Part shown: positions 38,491 through 47,467 of the stretch, one piece after another
Layout: the number at the start of each line of letters is the position of its first letter
Position numbering within the stretch: position 1 is the stretch's first letter
Source: Mycobacterium alsense
Lineage (GTDB): Bacteria; Actinomycetota; Actinomycetes; Mycobacteriales; Mycobacteriaceae
Length of the DNA: 61,580 nt
Assembly: GCF_002086635.1 (NCBI RefSeq)
Contig: NZ_MVHD01000031.1
Span: 1-61,580, forward strand
Direction of reading: 5' to 3'
The notes under the pieces: generated by a model
What the model was told of the DNA's origin: nothing
Databases searched by the model: none
The model's input: the letters and a program-made list of their open reading frames with translations, nothing else
Translations under genes and position numbers: made by a program

Positions 38491-38967
38491 GTGTCTGGTA
38501 CGCGCGTCGCGCCGCACAGCGTGCGATATCGCGAACGACTCCGGGTCCCCTGGTGGTGGTGGCCGCTGGCCTTCGGGCTGGCCGGGCTGATCGCATTCGA
38601 AGTCAACCTCGGCGTTCGCTCCCTGCCCGACTGGGTGCCGTACGCGACGCTGTTCGTCGTGGCGGCGGGGGCGCTGCTGTGGCTGGGCCGCATCGAGATC
38701 CGCGTCACCACCGGCCCCGACGGGGTGGAGCTGTGGGCCGGCGACGCGCACCTGCCGGTCACCGTGATCTCCCGCTCCGCCGAGGTAGCGCGCCCGGCAA
38801 AATCGGCGGCGCTGGGACGCCAGCTCGACCCGGCGGCGTATGTGCTGCATCGGGCGTGGGTCGGCCCGATGGTTCTGGTGGTCCTCGATGACCCAGACGA
38901 CCCGACGCCGTACTGGCTGGTGAGCTGCCGTCGCCCCGACCGGGTGCTGTCGGCATTGCGTAGCTGA
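38491..38967 (+). CDS. DUF3093 membrane protein, Rv2698-type
   Basis: The product has 158 residues: two adjacent membrane helices near the N-terminus ([18 protein letters not shown] and [18 protein letters not shown]), then a small soluble domain with [35 protein letters not shown] and [12 protein letters not shown]. It is an actinobacterial family of unknown function. It is divergent from dut with only 25 bases between the starts, and four bases separate its stop from the convergent DUF4193 gene. Confidence 0.85.
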   Translation: MSGTRVAPHSVRYRERLRVPWWWWPLAFGLAGLIAFEVNLGVRSLPDWVPYATLFVVAAGALLWLGRIEIRVTTGPDGVELWAGDAHLPVTVISRSAEVARPAKSAALGRQLDPAAYVLHRAWVGPMVLVVLDDPDDPTPYWLVSCRRPDRVLSALRS

Positions 38968-38971
38968 CCGA

Positions 38972-39274
38972 TCAGGCCGCGCAGTCGGTACAGATCATCA
39001 CGCCGTTCTTCTCGCTGGCGAGACGGCTGCGGTGTTGAACCAGAAAACAGCTCGAGCAGGTGAACTCGTCGGCCTGCTTCGGAATGACGCGTACGGACAG
39101 CTCCTCGCCGGACAGGTCGGCGCCGGGAAGTTCGAAAGATTCTGCGGATTCGGATTCGTCGACGTCGACCACGGCCGAGGCCGCTTCGTTCCGTCGCGCT
39201 TTGAGCTCCTCCAGCGAGTCTTCCGAGACGTCGTCCGTCTCGGTACGCCGCGGAGCGTCGTAGTCGGTAGGCAT
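38972..39274 (-). CDS. DUF4193 zinc-binding protein, Rv2699c-type
   Basis: The product has 100 residues. The N-terminal two thirds are acidic and charged. The C-terminal part has a likely zinc ribbon with CSSC (in [17 protein letters not shown]) and a final CTDC (in [10 protein letters not shown]). The family is highly conserved in actinobacteria and is usually annotated as unknown. It is encoded divergently from cei, separated by 182 bases that contain AT-rich promoter-like sequence. Confidence 0.88.
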   Translation of the reverse strand: MPTDYDAPRRTETDDVSEDSLEELKARRNEAASAVVDVDESESAESFELPGADLSGEELSVRVIPKQADEFTCSSCFLVQHRSRLASEKNGVMICTDCAA

Positions 39275-39456
39275 ATCTATCCCCTGCCCTATCCCCTCAA
39301 CGGGCCTCGTTTACCTCAAGCAACGCTTTGTACCAGCGTCGAACGCATCCACCAAACGATTCGTGCCCGTATCACGCGCCATTAAGGTGTGATTTACGTC
39401 ACACAGTGGGGTTGACCCTCGTCCCCGATCTCAAACCCTCCGTTTAGAGTGCAGCT

Positions 39457-40116
39457 GTGGTCGCACAAATCACCGAGGGTACCGCTTTTGACAAGCACGG
39501 TAGGCCCTTTCGGCGCCGCAACCCCCGGCCCGCGATCTTCGTGGGGGCCGTCCTGGCGGTGGTCACCGCGGTGGTGTGGATCGTGGCGCTGACGCGACCG
39601 GCCAAGGTGCACGAGGCCGCGGTGTGCAACCCGCCGCCGCAACCGCCCGGGTCGGCCGAGTCGGCCGTGCCCCAGCTCGGGGAGCTGGTGTCGCGCAGCG
39701 CCATGGCGGACGTCAACCCGGCCAAACTGGCCGACACCAAGGTCCGCGTCCTCAACGCCAGCGGCCGCGGCGGTCAGGCCGCCGACGTCGCCGGCGCGAT
39801 GAAGGATCTTGGCTTCGCACAACCCACCGCGGCCAACGACCCCATCTACGCCGGGACCAGGCTCAACTGCCAGGGCCAGATCCGCTTCGGCACGGCAGGG
39901 CAGGCCACCGCCGCCGCGGTGTGGCTCGTGGCGCCGTGCAGCGAGCTGTTCAACGACAACCGCGCCGACGACTCCGTCGACCTCGCCCTCGGCACGGAGT
40001 TCACCGCGCTGGCCCACAACGACGACATCGACGCGGTGCTGGCCAGCCTGCGCCCCGGAGCCACCGAACCTTCGGATCCCCTACTGCTGCAAAAGATTCA
40101 CGCCAGCAGCTGCTGA
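39457..40116 (+). CDS. cei: Envelope integrity protein Cei
   Basis: The product has 219 residues: a cytoplasmic basic N-terminus, one membrane helix (AIFVGAVLAVVTAVVWIVAL), then an extracytoplasmic LytR_C-type domain (TKVRVLNASGRGGQAADVAG and DSVDLALGTEFTALAHNDDI). Two cysteines pairs are possible (AVCNPPP, LNCQGQ, APCSEL and the C-terminal C). Rv2700 (Cei) is required for envelope integrity and virulence in M. tuberculosis. TAGAGT (39445-39450) lies six bases before the GTG, suggesting a leaderless transcript. The stop directly abuts the suhB stop. Confidence 0.9.
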   Translation: MVAQITEGTAFDKHGRPFRRRNPRPAIFVGAVLAVVTAVVWIVALTRPAKVHEAAVCNPPPQPPGSAESAVPQLGELVSRSAMADVNPAKLADTKVRVLNASGRGGQAADVAGAMKDLGFAQPTAANDPIYAGTRLNCQGQIRFGTAGQATAAAVWLVAPCSELFNDNRADDSVDLALGTEFTALAHNDDIDAVLASLRPGATEPSDPLLLQKIHASSC

Positions 40117-40998
40117 TCAATCCCCCGGCGGCAGTCGGCCGTCGAAGCCACCGAAGCGGCTCAGCGCCGCGATCAGCTCGTCCGCGATGCCGGGCGCGGC
40201 CGCGACCACCAAGCCGGCGCCGGCCGGGTCGTCGGGCCCCGGCACCACCACCCGCGCCCCCGCCTCCGCGGCGATCAGCGCCCCCGCCGCGCGGTCCCAC
40301 ACCTGCAGCCCGTGCTCGTAGAAGGCGTCCAGCCGACCCGCGGCGACCATGCACAGGTCCAGCGCCGCCGAACCGATGCGACGGACGTCGCGCACCAGGG
40401 GCAGCATCCGCGCCAGCAACGCCGCCTGGCTCGTGCGCCGTTGCCGCGCGTACCCAAAGCCGGTGCCCAGCAACGCCATCGACAAGTCCTCGACCGCGGC
40501 GCACCGCAACGGTTGCGTCCCCCGGCCGTCGCTGACGTGCGCGCCGAGGCCCGCCGCCGCCGAGTAGACGCGGCCGGCGACGACGTCGGCAACCGCGCCC
40601 GCCACCGACACGCCGTTGATCTGCGCGCCGACCGACACCGCATAGGCGGGGATGCCGTAGACGAAATTCACTGTGCCGTCGATGGGATCGAGCACCCAGG
40701 TGACCGCGCCACCGGCCCCGGAGTCCGCGGGCCCGCCGCCCTCCTCGCCGAGAATCGGGTCACCGGGCCGCAGTTGGGCCAACCGATCCCGCAGCAGCCG
40801 CTCGGTCTCGGTGTCGACCACGGTCACGGGGTCGGTAGGGGTGCTCTTCGATCGCACCGCGCCGGACACGCCGGCCGCCTTGGCGCCGAAAACCTCGGCG
40901 CGCCGGCGTCGCACGAACTCGGCCGCCTCGGCGGCCAAATTCTCGGCCACGGAACGCAGTTGCGCGGGCTGGGCTGATTGACCTGCGGGACGCGTCAC
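40117..40998 (-). CDS. suhB: Inositol-1-monophosphatase SuhB
   Basis: The product has 293 residues. The metal-site motifs are DPVTVVDTETERLL, ILGEEGG, WVLDPIDGTVNFVYGIPAYA and VWDRAAGALIAAEAGARV, all of the inositol monophosphatase family (Mg2+-dependent). In mycobacteria the enzyme releases free myo-inositol for phosphatidylinositol, mannosides and mycothiol. Rv2701c is the orthologue. GTG at 40998 is the likely start. The stop abuts that of cei with no gap. Related family members can also act on fructose bisphosphate. Confidence 0.92.
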   Translation of the reverse strand: MTRPAGQSAQPAQLRSVAENLAAEAAEFVRRRRAEVFGAKAAGVSGAVRSKSTPTDPVTVVDTETERLLRDRLAQLRPGDPILGEEGGGPADSGAGGAVTWVLDPIDGTVNFVYGIPAYAVSVGAQINGVSVAGAVADVVAGRVYSAAAGLGAHVSDGRGTQPLRCAAVEDLSMALLGTGFGYARQRRTSQAALLARMLPLVRDVRRIGSAALDLCMVAAGRLDAFYEHGLQVWDRAAGALIAAEAGARVVVPGPDDPAGAGLVVAAAPGIADELIAALSRFGGFDGRLPPGD

Positions 40999-41081
40999 CG
41001 CTCCATCGCATCACAGCCACCACGACGGCGCGGAGCCCGGCTATGGTGGGCGGACAGGCCAGCTCTCGCCGAGGAGTTCCG

Positions 41082-41888
41082 ATGACCAGCACCGACTCGA
41101 CAACGGACACGCCCCCCAGCACGCCGGCCGGCGGGGAGCGGCGTCGCGGGTTCGGCGTCGACGTCGGCGGCAGCGGCATCAAGGGCGGCATCGTCGACAT
41201 GGACACCGGGCTGTTGATCGGCGAACGGATCAAGCTGTTGACCCCGCAGCCGGCCACCCCGTCGGCCGTCGCCAAGACCATCGCCGAGGTGGTCGACGGA
41301 TTCGGCTGGACCGGCCCGCTCGGGGTGACCTATCCCGGCGTCGTCACCCACGGCATCGTTCATACGGCGGCCAACGTCGACAAGTCGTGGATCGGGACCA
41401 ATGCGCGCGACGTGATCAGCGCCGAACTGAACGGCCAGGACGTCGTGATCCTCAACGACGCCGACGCGGCCGGGCTCGCCGAGGAGCGCTACGGCGCGGG
41501 CCGCGACCAGACCGGCCTGGTGGTGTTGCTGACGTTCGGCACCGGGATCGGGTCGGCGGTCATACACAACGGGACGCTGATACCCAACACCGAGTTCGGC
41601 CACCTCGAGGTGGGCGGCAAGGAGGCCGAGCAGCGGGCGGCGTCGTCGGTCAAGGAGCGCAACGGCTGGAGCTTCGAAAAGTGGGCCAAGCAGGTCACAC
41701 GGGTGCTGGTGGCCATCGAGAACGCGATCTGGCCGGATCTGTTCATCGCCGGTGGCGGCATCAGCCGCAAGGCCGACAAATGGGTGCCACTGCTCGAAAA
41801 CCGCACCCCGGTGGTGCCCGCCGCCCTGCAGAACACCGCGGGCATCGTGGGCGCGGCGATGGCGGCGACCTTCGACGTGACGCACTGA
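41082..41888 (+). CDS. ppgK: Polyphosphate/ATP glucokinase PpgK
   Basis: The product has 268 residues of the ROK/actin-like fold. Phosphate 1 motif is FGVDVGGSGIKGGIVDMDTG, and LLTFGTGIGSAVIHNG and EFGHLEVGGKEAEQ follow; IAGGGISRKADKW is near the C-terminus. The enzyme phosphorylates glucose with inorganic polyphosphate or ATP, with preference for polyphosphate in mycobacteria. GAGGAG about eight bases before the ATG at 41082 decides the start. It lies directly upstream of sigA, as Rv2702-Rv2703. Confidence 0.93.
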   Translation: MTSTDSTTDTPPSTPAGGERRRGFGVDVGGSGIKGGIVDMDTGLLIGERIKLLTPQPATPSAVAKTIAEVVDGFGWTGPLGVTYPGVVTHGIVHTAANVDKSWIGTNARDVISAELNGQDVVILNDADAAGLAEERYGAGRDQTGLVVLLTFGTGIGSAVIHNGTLIPNTEFGHLEVGGKEAEQRAASSVKERNGWSFEKWAKQVTRVLVAIENAIWPDLFIAGGGISRKADKWVPLLENRTPVVPAALQNTAGIVGAAMAATFDVTH

Positions 41889-42066
41889 ATTTCGGCCGGT
41901 CGGCGGGTACGAGCGCGCACTGTCGTTACAATGGTCCTCGGCGACCGCCCGAGAAGAAAGCGTGCGAACATACACGCCGATATCAGCGCCGACATTCGAC
42001 ATAGCAGACACTTTCGGTTAACCATGCCCAGACCCACCGAAAGTGCGTCCGACCGAAGGGGTGTAA

Positions 42067-43611
42067 GTGGCAGCGACCAAGGCACGTGCGGCAACCGATG
42101 AGCCGGTGAAACGCACCGCCACGAAGTCTCCATCGGCGCCCGCCAAGCGATCGCCGGCGAAGGCCGCCAATGGCGCCGCCCCGGCCAAACGGGCCACCAA
42201 GACGGCGCCGCGGGTCACCAAAGCCACCCGGGGCCACCAGGCCGCAGAGCCCAAAGAGGCAACCAAGAAAACCCGCTCCCCCGCCAAGAGCGCCGGCGCC
42301 AAGGCCGCCCGCGGAACCAAGGCGGCGGCCAAGGCCGCTCCGGAGGACGTCGACCTCGAGGCCCTCGACACCGACGGTGCCGTCGAGGACCTCGACGCCG
42401 AGCCCGACCTCGAGGGTGAGGCCGTCGAGGATCTCGACATCGATGCCGAGGACCTCAATCTCGACGACCTCGAAGACGAGGTAGCCGCCGACGGCGACGC
42501 CGACCTCGAGGCGGGCGACGCCGAGGACGGCGAGGCACCGCCCGCGCCCGCCGCCAAGGGCGAAGCCGCCGCCGACGAGGAAGAGGACATCGCCGAGCCC
42601 TCCGAAAAGGACAAGGCCTCCGGCGATTTCGTCTGGGACGAGGACGAGTCCGAGGCCCTGCGCCAGGCCCGCAAGGACGCCGAACTCACCGCGTCCGCGG
42701 ACTCGGTGCGCGCATACCTCAAGCAGATCGGCAAGGTGGCGCTGCTCAACGCGGAGGAAGAGGTCGAGCTGGCCAAGCGCATCGAGGCCGGCCTGTACGC
42801 CACGCAGCTGATGAGCGACATGGCCGAGCGCGGCGACAAACTGCCCGCGGCCCAGCGCCGCGACATGATGTGGATCTGCCGCGACGGCGACCGCGCGAAG
42901 AACCACTTGCTGGAAGCCAACTTGCGCCTGGTGGTTTCGCTGGCCAAGCGCTACACGGGCCGCGGGATGGCGTTCCTCGACCTCATCCAGGAAGGCAACC
43001 TGGGACTCATCCGCGCGGTCGAGAAGTTCGACTACACAAAGGGATACAAGTTCTCCACCTACGCCACGTGGTGGATCCGCCAGGCGATCACCCGCGCCAT
43101 GGCCGACCAGGCCCGCACCATCCGCATCCCCGTCCACATGGTCGAGGTGATCAACAAGCTGGGCCGCATCCAGCGCGAGCTGCTTCAGGACCTGGGTCGC
43201 GAGCCCACGCCCGAGGAGCTGGCCAAGGAGATGGACATCACGCCCGAGAAGGTGCTCGAGATCCAGCAATACGCGCGTGAGCCGATCTCGTTGGACCAGA
43301 CCATCGGCGACGAGGGTGACAGCCAGCTCGGCGACTTCATCGAGGACAGCGAGGCGGTGGTCGCCGTTGACGCGGTGTCGTTCACGCTGCTGCAGGACCA
43401 GCTGCAGTCGGTGCTGGAGACGCTGTCCGAGCGCGAGGCCGGCGTGGTGCGGCTGCGCTTCGGGCTCACCGACGGCCAGCCGCGCACGCTGGACGAGATC
43501 GGCCAGGTTTACGGCGTCACCCGCGAGCGCATCCGTCAGATCGAGTCCAAGACGATGTCAAAGTTGCGCCACCCCAGCCGTTCTCAGGTGCTGCGCGACT
43601 ACCTCGACTGA
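42067..43611 (+). CDS. sigA: Principal RNA polymerase sigma factor SigA
   Basis: The product has 514 residues. Residues 1-85 are Lys/Ala-rich and basic, and 85-195 are strongly acidic (Asp/Glu repeats such as [10 protein letters not shown]). Region 1.2 begins [15 protein letters not shown]. Region 2 contains [19 protein letters not shown] and [18 protein letters not shown] (-10 recognition). Region 3 is around [12 protein letters not shown]. Region 4 ends in the -35-reading [23 protein letters not shown]. It directs housekeeping transcription. GTG at 42067 is the usual start for mycobacterial sigA. The 178 bases upstream must hold its promoter, but I see no single convincing hexamer pair. Confidence 0.96.
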   Translation: MAATKARAATDEPVKRTATKSPSAPAKRSPAKAANGAAPAKRATKTAPRVTKATRGHQAAEPKEATKKTRSPAKSAGAKAARGTKAAAKAAPEDVDLEALDTDGAVEDLDAEPDLEGEAVEDLDIDAEDLNLDDLEDEVAADGDADLEAGDAEDGEAPPAPAAKGEAAADEEEDIAEPSEKDKASGDFVWDEDESEALRQARKDAELTASADSVRAYLKQIGKVALLNAEEEVELAKRIEAGLYATQLMSDMAERGDKLPAAQRRDMMWICRDGDRAKNHLLEANLRLVVSLAKRYTGRGMAFLDLIQEGNLGLIRAVEKFDYTKGYKFSTYATWWIRQAITRAMADQARTIRIPVHMVEVINKLGRIQRELLQDLGREPTPEELAKEMDITPEKVLEIQQYAREPISLDQTIGDEGDSQLGDFIEDSEAVVAVDAVSFTLLQDQLQSVLETLSEREAGVVRLRFGLTDGQPRTLDEIGQVYGVTRERIRQIESKTMSKLRHPSRSQVLRDYLD

Positions 43612-44062
43612 GCGCTTCCCGTTTCGGGTCGGGAGCCCAGCGCGCTTCCGCCCTCGCCAAGACCGGGTGTAGTACGCTTCCTGCGTGTCCGCCGTCGACG
43701 GCGGTACCCAATCCCGCTCCGCTACAAGCGGATTCAATCTCTATCCGTTGACCGCCCTGGACCATCCCCCACTGCCGCCAGTTCTAGGCATACTTCCCGG
43801 CAACCCGTAAGTTGCCCGGTTCATCGTGCCCCGATGATCAGGCAACAAGTAGGCGCTCGCCCGCGGCCGTCACGGCGCCTCCAGAAAAAAGGGTACGGAT
43901 GTGCCAAAAAACCGTTGCGGGATCGATACCGAACCGCTACCTTGTTCGGTAGGGGGATTCAGGTCACACGTACGGGCACGATGTGGCGCGCATCCCGGCA
44001 TGGAGGCGGTCGCGGCTTGCGGCCGGGAACGAAGGGTCAGCTCGTTGCCAGGAATACGTCTT
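43612..44062. other. 451-base intergenic region between sigA and the whiB-like gene
   Basis: No convincing gene is visible. Three dyads stand out: a perfect 16-bp palindrome CCGCCGTCGACGGCGG at 43689-43704 (a possible sigA terminator stem), an imperfect stem CCGGCAAC/GTTGCCCGG at 43797-43819, and a 7-bp perfect stem ACCGAAC/GTTCGGT with a 9-base loop at 43928-43950. An A-run (43885-43891) follows the second. The region probably carries the sigA terminator and the promoter of the whiB-like gene. Confidence 0.5.
43689..43704. terminator. Palindrome after sigA, possible terminator stem
   Basis: CCGCCGTCGACGGCGG is a perfect GC-rich palindrome 77 bases after the sigA stop. It has no following T-run, as is common for mycobacterial stem-only terminators. 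It could instead be a binding site, since a loop-less 16-bp palindrome must leave a few bases unpaired to form a hairpin. Confidence 0.4.
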
Positions 44063-44371
44063 GTGCCCGTGACCAGCGCTGCGCTCGGAGCGACCGAGGG
44101 CGATCGCGCCTGGGTCTCGCGGGCGCTCTGCAGGGAAAAGGATCCCGACGATCTGTTCGTCCGGGGAGCCGCACAACGCGAGGCCGCGGTCATCTGCCGT
44201 CACTGCCCGGTGATGCAGCAGTGCGCGGCCGATGCGCTCGACAACAAGGTCGAGTACGGCGTCTGGGGCGGCCTGACCGAGCGGCACCGCAGGCGATTGC
44301 TCAAGGAGCACCCCGAAATCGTTTCCTGGGCGGACTTTTTCGAGACGCGCCAGGTCCGCTCCGTCGGATAA
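44063..44371 (+). CDS. WhiB4-like iron-sulfur transcription regulator
   Basis: The product has about 102 residues and the WhiB signature: one Cys in WVSRALCREKDP, a CxxC in AAVICRHCPVM, a fourth Cys in MQQCAADALD, then the turn YGVWGGLTERHRR and a basic C-terminus. The four Cys hold a [4Fe-4S] cluster, and WhiB proteins bind region 4 of SigA. The core closely resembles WhiB4 (Rv3681c) as I remember it, including DDLFVRGAAQREAAVICRHC. M. tuberculosis has no whiB gene between sigA and ridA, so this is an additional paralogue. GTG at 44063 follows AGGAAT; longer starts at 44000 and 43901 are less likely. Confidence 0.85.
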   Translation: MPVTSAALGATEGDRAWVSRALCREKDPDDLFVRGAAQREAAVICRHCPVMQQCAADALDNKVEYGVWGGLTERHRRRLLKEHPEIVSWADFFETRQVRSVG

Positions 44372-44494
44372 CTTCCGGGGCCGCCGACACCGCGCGAGGC
44401 TCAACTCCTCATTACGAGATTGTTACAGCTCTCGCACGATCGTGATCGCTGCGCCATCCCACAGACCGTTGGCCACCCGACGGGGGACTCGCGC

Positions 44495-44914
44495 TCAGGC
44501 GTCCCCGAGCGGCTCGAGGCGTCCGCTGGGGTCGTAATAGAGCTCCTGGCGCGCGATCCGGCCGTCGCGGTACCGGTAGACCACCACATACGTCGAGCGC
44601 AGGCGCTGCCCGCCGGACGTCCAGTCGAACTCGACACGCACGAACGCGACATCCCCATCCGGCGCGATGGCGTGCTCGACGGCCTCGTAGCGGATGTCGG
44701 CGCAACCGACGATGGTGAGCGCGATGAACTCGAGGGTGCGCTCGACGCCGTCGATCCGTTCCGGACAGTCGAAGAGCCGCACCGTCGGGCTCACGTACAC
44801 CACGTCGGGCAGGTAAAGGTCCCGCGCGATCGCCGGGTCGCCGGCCGCGAACGCCCGTGCGAAACACGCCTCCTGCGCGATCAGCGCGCCCTGCGAGATG
44901 CCGCCGATGGTCAT
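44495..44914 (-). CDS. SnoaL-like/NTF2-fold protein
   Basis: The product has 139 residues of NTF2-like fold. LIAQEACFARAFAAGDPAIA is the first helix, YVSPTVRLFDCPERIDG is the SnoaL-type loop, and LRSTYVVVYRYRDGRIARQE gives the last strands. Proteins of this fold are polyketide cyclases, isomerases or small-molecule binders, and no catalytic set is clear here. ATG at 44914 is preferred. It converges on the whiB-like gene and is divergent from ridA. Like the whiB-like gene it is not in the M. tuberculosis order I remember. Confidence 0.75.
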   Translation of the reverse strand: MTIGGISQGALIAQEACFARAFAAGDPAIARDLYLPDVVYVSPTVRLFDCPERIDGVERTLEFIALTIVGCADIRYEAVEHAIAPDGDVAFVRVEFDWTSGGQRLRSTYVVVYRYRDGRIARQELYYDPSGRLEPLGDA

Positions 44915-45035
44915 CGGCGTCGAGCATAGTGCGCGGCGCACCGCGCCGGAATCTCCCCTGCCGAACGCATTGGTGCGCAAGCCATGTCGGAGAAATTCGA
45001 CTGCGCCGGCCGCCACGCCGTCGTACTGTGACCGG

Positions 45036-45407
45036 ATGGCAGCCAACCGCGATGTGTTCTCGTCCGGATCGGAATTCGAGTCGGTGGTCGGTTATTCTCG
45101 CGCGGTGCGCACCGGCCCGCACGTGGCGGTGGCGGGGACCACGGGCGCCGGAGACGATCTCGCCGCCCAGACGCGAGACGCATTGCGCCGCATCGAGATC
45201 GCTCTCCAACAGGCCGGCGCCGCGCTCACCGACGTAGTGCGCACCCGGATCTACGTCACCGACATCACCCGCTGGCGCGAGGTGGGTGCGGTGCACGCAG
45301 AGATTTTCGGGCAGATCCGCCCGGTCGCCACGATGGTCGAGGTTTCCGCGTTGATCGGCCCCGAGCTGCTCGTCGAGATCGAAGCCGACGCCTACGTGGC
45401 ATCCTGA
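45036..45407 (+). CDS. ridA: RidA-family enamine/imine deaminase
   Basis: The product has 123 residues, a normal RidA length. It contains YSRAVRTGPHVAVAGTTG, QTRDALRRIEIALQQAGAAL, VVRTRIYVTDITRW, and IRPVATMVEVSALIGPELLVEIEADA, in which the conserved Arg and Glu line the active-site cleft of the trimer. RidA hydrolyses reactive enamines released by pyridoxal-phosphate enzymes. Rv2704 is the orthologue. TACTGT (45024-45029) seven bases before the ATG suggests a leaderless transcript. Its 3' end overlaps the convergent DUF952 gene by 16 bases. Confidence 0.85.
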   Translation: MAANRDVFSSGSEFESVVGYSRAVRTGPHVAVAGTTGAGDDLAAQTRDALRRIEIALQQAGAALTDVVRTRIYVTDITRWREVGAVHAEIFGQIRPVATMVEVSALIGPELLVEIEADAYVAS

Positions 45408-45784
45408 GGCCCGCCGGCGGGCGGGAACGTGCCGTCGGGTTCCGGCGGGTAGGCGGTGACCCGGATCACCGCACGCGCCGGCAGCGGGCCGTACAGGTGG
45501 GGGAACATCATCGACTCCGGATCCGTTGCCACACCCGGTTCCCAACGCACCGGCGCATCCAGCAGATCCGGGTCGATGTGCAGCAGGACCAGGTCGTCAC
45601 GGCCGCGGTAGAGCCGATTGGCGGGCAGATGGACCTGCTCGGGCGTCGACAGGTGGATGAACTCCGCCTGGGTTGCCCGGGGGTCGATCCCGCCCTGGGC
45701 GCGGGCCTCCGACCACTCCCGCCGCCCGCACAGGTGCACCAGCAAGCCGGGGTCGAAAGCCACGGTGACCAGCTTAAAAGGCAC
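45392..45784 (-). CDS. DUF952 protein, Rv2705c-type
   Basis: The product has 130 residues. The DUF952 hallmarks are LLVHLCGRREWSEARAQG, FIHLSTPEQVHLPANRLYRG and LVLLHIDPDLLDAPVRWEP followed by FPHLYGPLP. The fold resembles ADP-ribosyltransferases, with His and Arg in the first and second motifs, but no activity is established. The start is uncertain between the GTG at 45784 and a GTG at 45763 closer to the conserved domain. Confidence 0.8.
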   Translation of the reverse strand: MPFKLVTVAFDPGLLVHLCGRREWSEARAQGGIDPRATQAEFIHLSTPEQVHLPANRLYRGRDDLVLLHIDPDLLDAPVRWEPGVATDPESMMFPHLYGPLPARAVIRVTAYPPEPDGTFPPAGGPQDAT

Positions 45785-45896
45785 CGCTGATTAAACGTGA
45801 GCGGCTCGTGAGAAACGACACACCCGATAACGATCGGGGAACAAGGCGAAAACGCCATACGTCTGAGAGAGTGAATATAGGAAGAACGGAGAGGCC

Positions 45897-46082
45897 ATGA
45901 ATGCAACTCTGACCAGCCCCGAGCTCACCAGAGCGGACCGCTGCGACCGCTGCGGTGCCGCCGCTCGTGTCCGCGCCAAGCTGCCTTCAGGGCTCGAACT
46001 CCTCTTCTGCCAGCACCACGCCAACCAGCACGAGGCGAAGCTGTCCGAGCTCGACGCCGTGCTGGAGGTCAGCGGCAGCTAG
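45897..46082 (+). CDS. Small DUF7455-type zinc-ribbon protein
   Basis: The product has 61 residues. It has CDRCGAAARVRAKLPSG, then LLFCQHHANQHEAKL, so CxxC and CxxH could bind one zinc ion. The family is widespread and short in actinobacteria, with unknown function. GGAGAGG six bases before the ATG is a strong ribosome binding site. At this position M. tuberculosis annotations list an antisense gene (Rv2706c); the sense frame seen here is the better gene. It lies 64 bases upstream of the YihY-type gene. Confidence 0.8.
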   Translation: MNATLTSPELTRADRCDRCGAAARVRAKLPSGLELLFCQHHANQHEAKLSELDAVLEVSGS

Positions 46083-46146
46083 CCGTCCCAACTCACCCCT
46101 CGGCAATGTGGGCGGTGCGGGCAGTCATCGGTAATGCTGGACGGGT

Positions 46147-47163
46147 ATGAGCGATCAGGTCGCAAAGCCGTCCCGCCACCACATCTGGCGAATCAGCCTG
46201 AGGGCCCTGTCGAAGAGCTGGGACGACTCGATCTTCTCCGAGTCGGCCCAGGCGGGGTTCTGGTCGGCGCTGTCGTTGCCGCCGCTGCTGCTGGGAATGC
46301 TGGGCGCCCTGGCCTACGTGGCGCCGCTGTTCGGTACCGACATGCTGCCCAGCATCCAGCATCAGGTGATTTCGACCGCCCACAGCGTGTTCTCGCCCAG
46401 CGTGGTCAACGAGATCATCGAACCCACGATCCGCGACATCGCCAGCCACGCCCGCGGCGAGGTGGTGTCGCTGGGCTTTCTGATCTCGCTGTGGGCGGGA
46501 TCGTCGGCGATCTCGGCGTTCGTCGACTCCGTCGTCGAGGCCCACGACCAGACCCCGCTGCGCCACCCCGTGCGGCAGCGGTTCTTCGCGCTGTTCTTGT
46601 ACGTGGTTGGGCTGGTGGTCGTGGTCGCGTCCGCGCCGTTGGTGGTGGTGGGGCCGCGCAAAGTCGGCGAACACATCCCGGTCGCCCTGTCCAACGTGCT
46701 GCGCTACGGGTATTACCCGGCGCTGATCCTCGTCCTGATGATCGGGATCATGATCCTCTACCGGGTGGCCCTGCCGGTGCCGCTGCCGTCGCACCGGCTG
46801 ATCTTCGGCGCGGTCCTGGCGACCGCGGTGTTCGTGATCGCCACGCTGGGGTTGCGGTTCTACCTGCGGTGGATCACCAGCACCGGCTACACCTACGGCG
46901 CGCTGGCCACCCCCATCGCGTTCCTGTTGTTCGCGTTCTTCGCGGGTTTCGCGATCATGATCGGCGCCGAACTCAACGCGGCCATCCAGGAAGAGTTCCC
47001 CGCCCCCAAGACGCACGCCCACCGGCTGCGCAACTGGGTGCTGGCGCACACGTCCCACAGGCGGGCGGCGGATTCGCCGGCGGGCACCCCAGCCCAGCCC
47101 GTCGCGCCCCAGCGCGGCGCAGCCGATATAGCCGACGTCGCCGCGGCCGAGCCGCCGGCCTGA
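46147..47163 (+). CDS. YihY/BrkB-family membrane protein, Rv2707-type
   Basis: The product has 338 residues and about six membrane helices. Family segments are IFSESAQAGFWSALSLPPLL, SLGFLISLWAGSSAISAFVD and YTYGALATPIAFLLFAFFAG followed by MIGAELNAAIQEE. The C-terminal 45 residues are Ala/Pro-rich and polar. The family was once called RNase BN and is now treated as a membrane protein of unclear role; BrkB is linked with serum resistance in Bordetella. The stop codon abuts that of the convergent DUF3039 gene. Confidence 0.88.
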   Translation: MSDQVAKPSRHHIWRISLRALSKSWDDSIFSESAQAGFWSALSLPPLLLGMLGALAYVAPLFGTDMLPSIQHQVISTAHSVFSPSVVNEIIEPTIRDIASHARGEVVSLGFLISLWAGSSAISAFVDSVVEAHDQTPLRHPVRQRFFALFLYVVGLVVVVASAPLVVVGPRKVGEHIPVALSNVLRYGYYPALILVLMIGIMILYRVALPVPLPSHRLIFGAVLATAVFVIATLGLRFYLRWITSTGYTYGALATPIAFLLFAFFAGFAIMIGAELNAAIQEEFPAPKTHAHRLRNWVLAHTSHRRAADSPAGTPAQPVAPQRGAADIADVAAAEPPA

Positions 47164-47412
47164 TCAGTCCTTCTTGAGGCGCTCGTAGATCCGCTTGCAC
47201 TCCGGGCAGACCGGCGAGCCGGGTTTCGCCGCGCGAGTGACGGGAAACACCTCGCCGCACAGCGCCACGACGTGGCTGCCCATGACGGCGCTCTCGGCGA
47301 TCTTGTCCTTCTTGACGTAGTGGAAGTATTTCGGGGTGTCGCTGCCGGTCCCGTCGTCGACGCGTTCGTCGGTCTCGGTGCGTTCGATCGTCTGGGTTTG
47401 CATGCCTGACAT
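47164..47412 (-). CDS. DUF3039 small protein, Rv2708c-type
   Basis: The product has 82 residues. The N-terminus is polar, and the conserved domain is PKYFHYVKKDKIAESAVMGS, VVALCGEVFPVTRAAKPGSP and VCPECKRIYERL. One Cys (ALCGE) and a CPEC pair, together with a His, could bind zinc. It is a conserved actinobacterial protein of unknown function. ATG at 47412 gives the same length as I recall for Rv2708c. It is divergent from the DUF3099 gene. Confidence 0.85.
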   Translation of the reverse strand: MSGMQTQTIERTETDERVDDGTGSDTPKYFHYVKKDKIAESAVMGSHVVALCGEVFPVTRAAKPGSPVCPECKRIYERLKKD

Positions 47413-47467
47413 TGTGCCCCCTGACTCGCCGGTAGGAGGAATGGATGCGGTGTGGGACAGTGGATAT

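Noticed and set aside
43870..44193. Minus-strand frame with RARTCDLNPP
   Set aside because: It overlaps the start of the whiB-like gene, lacks a ribosome binding site and resembles known spurious translations.
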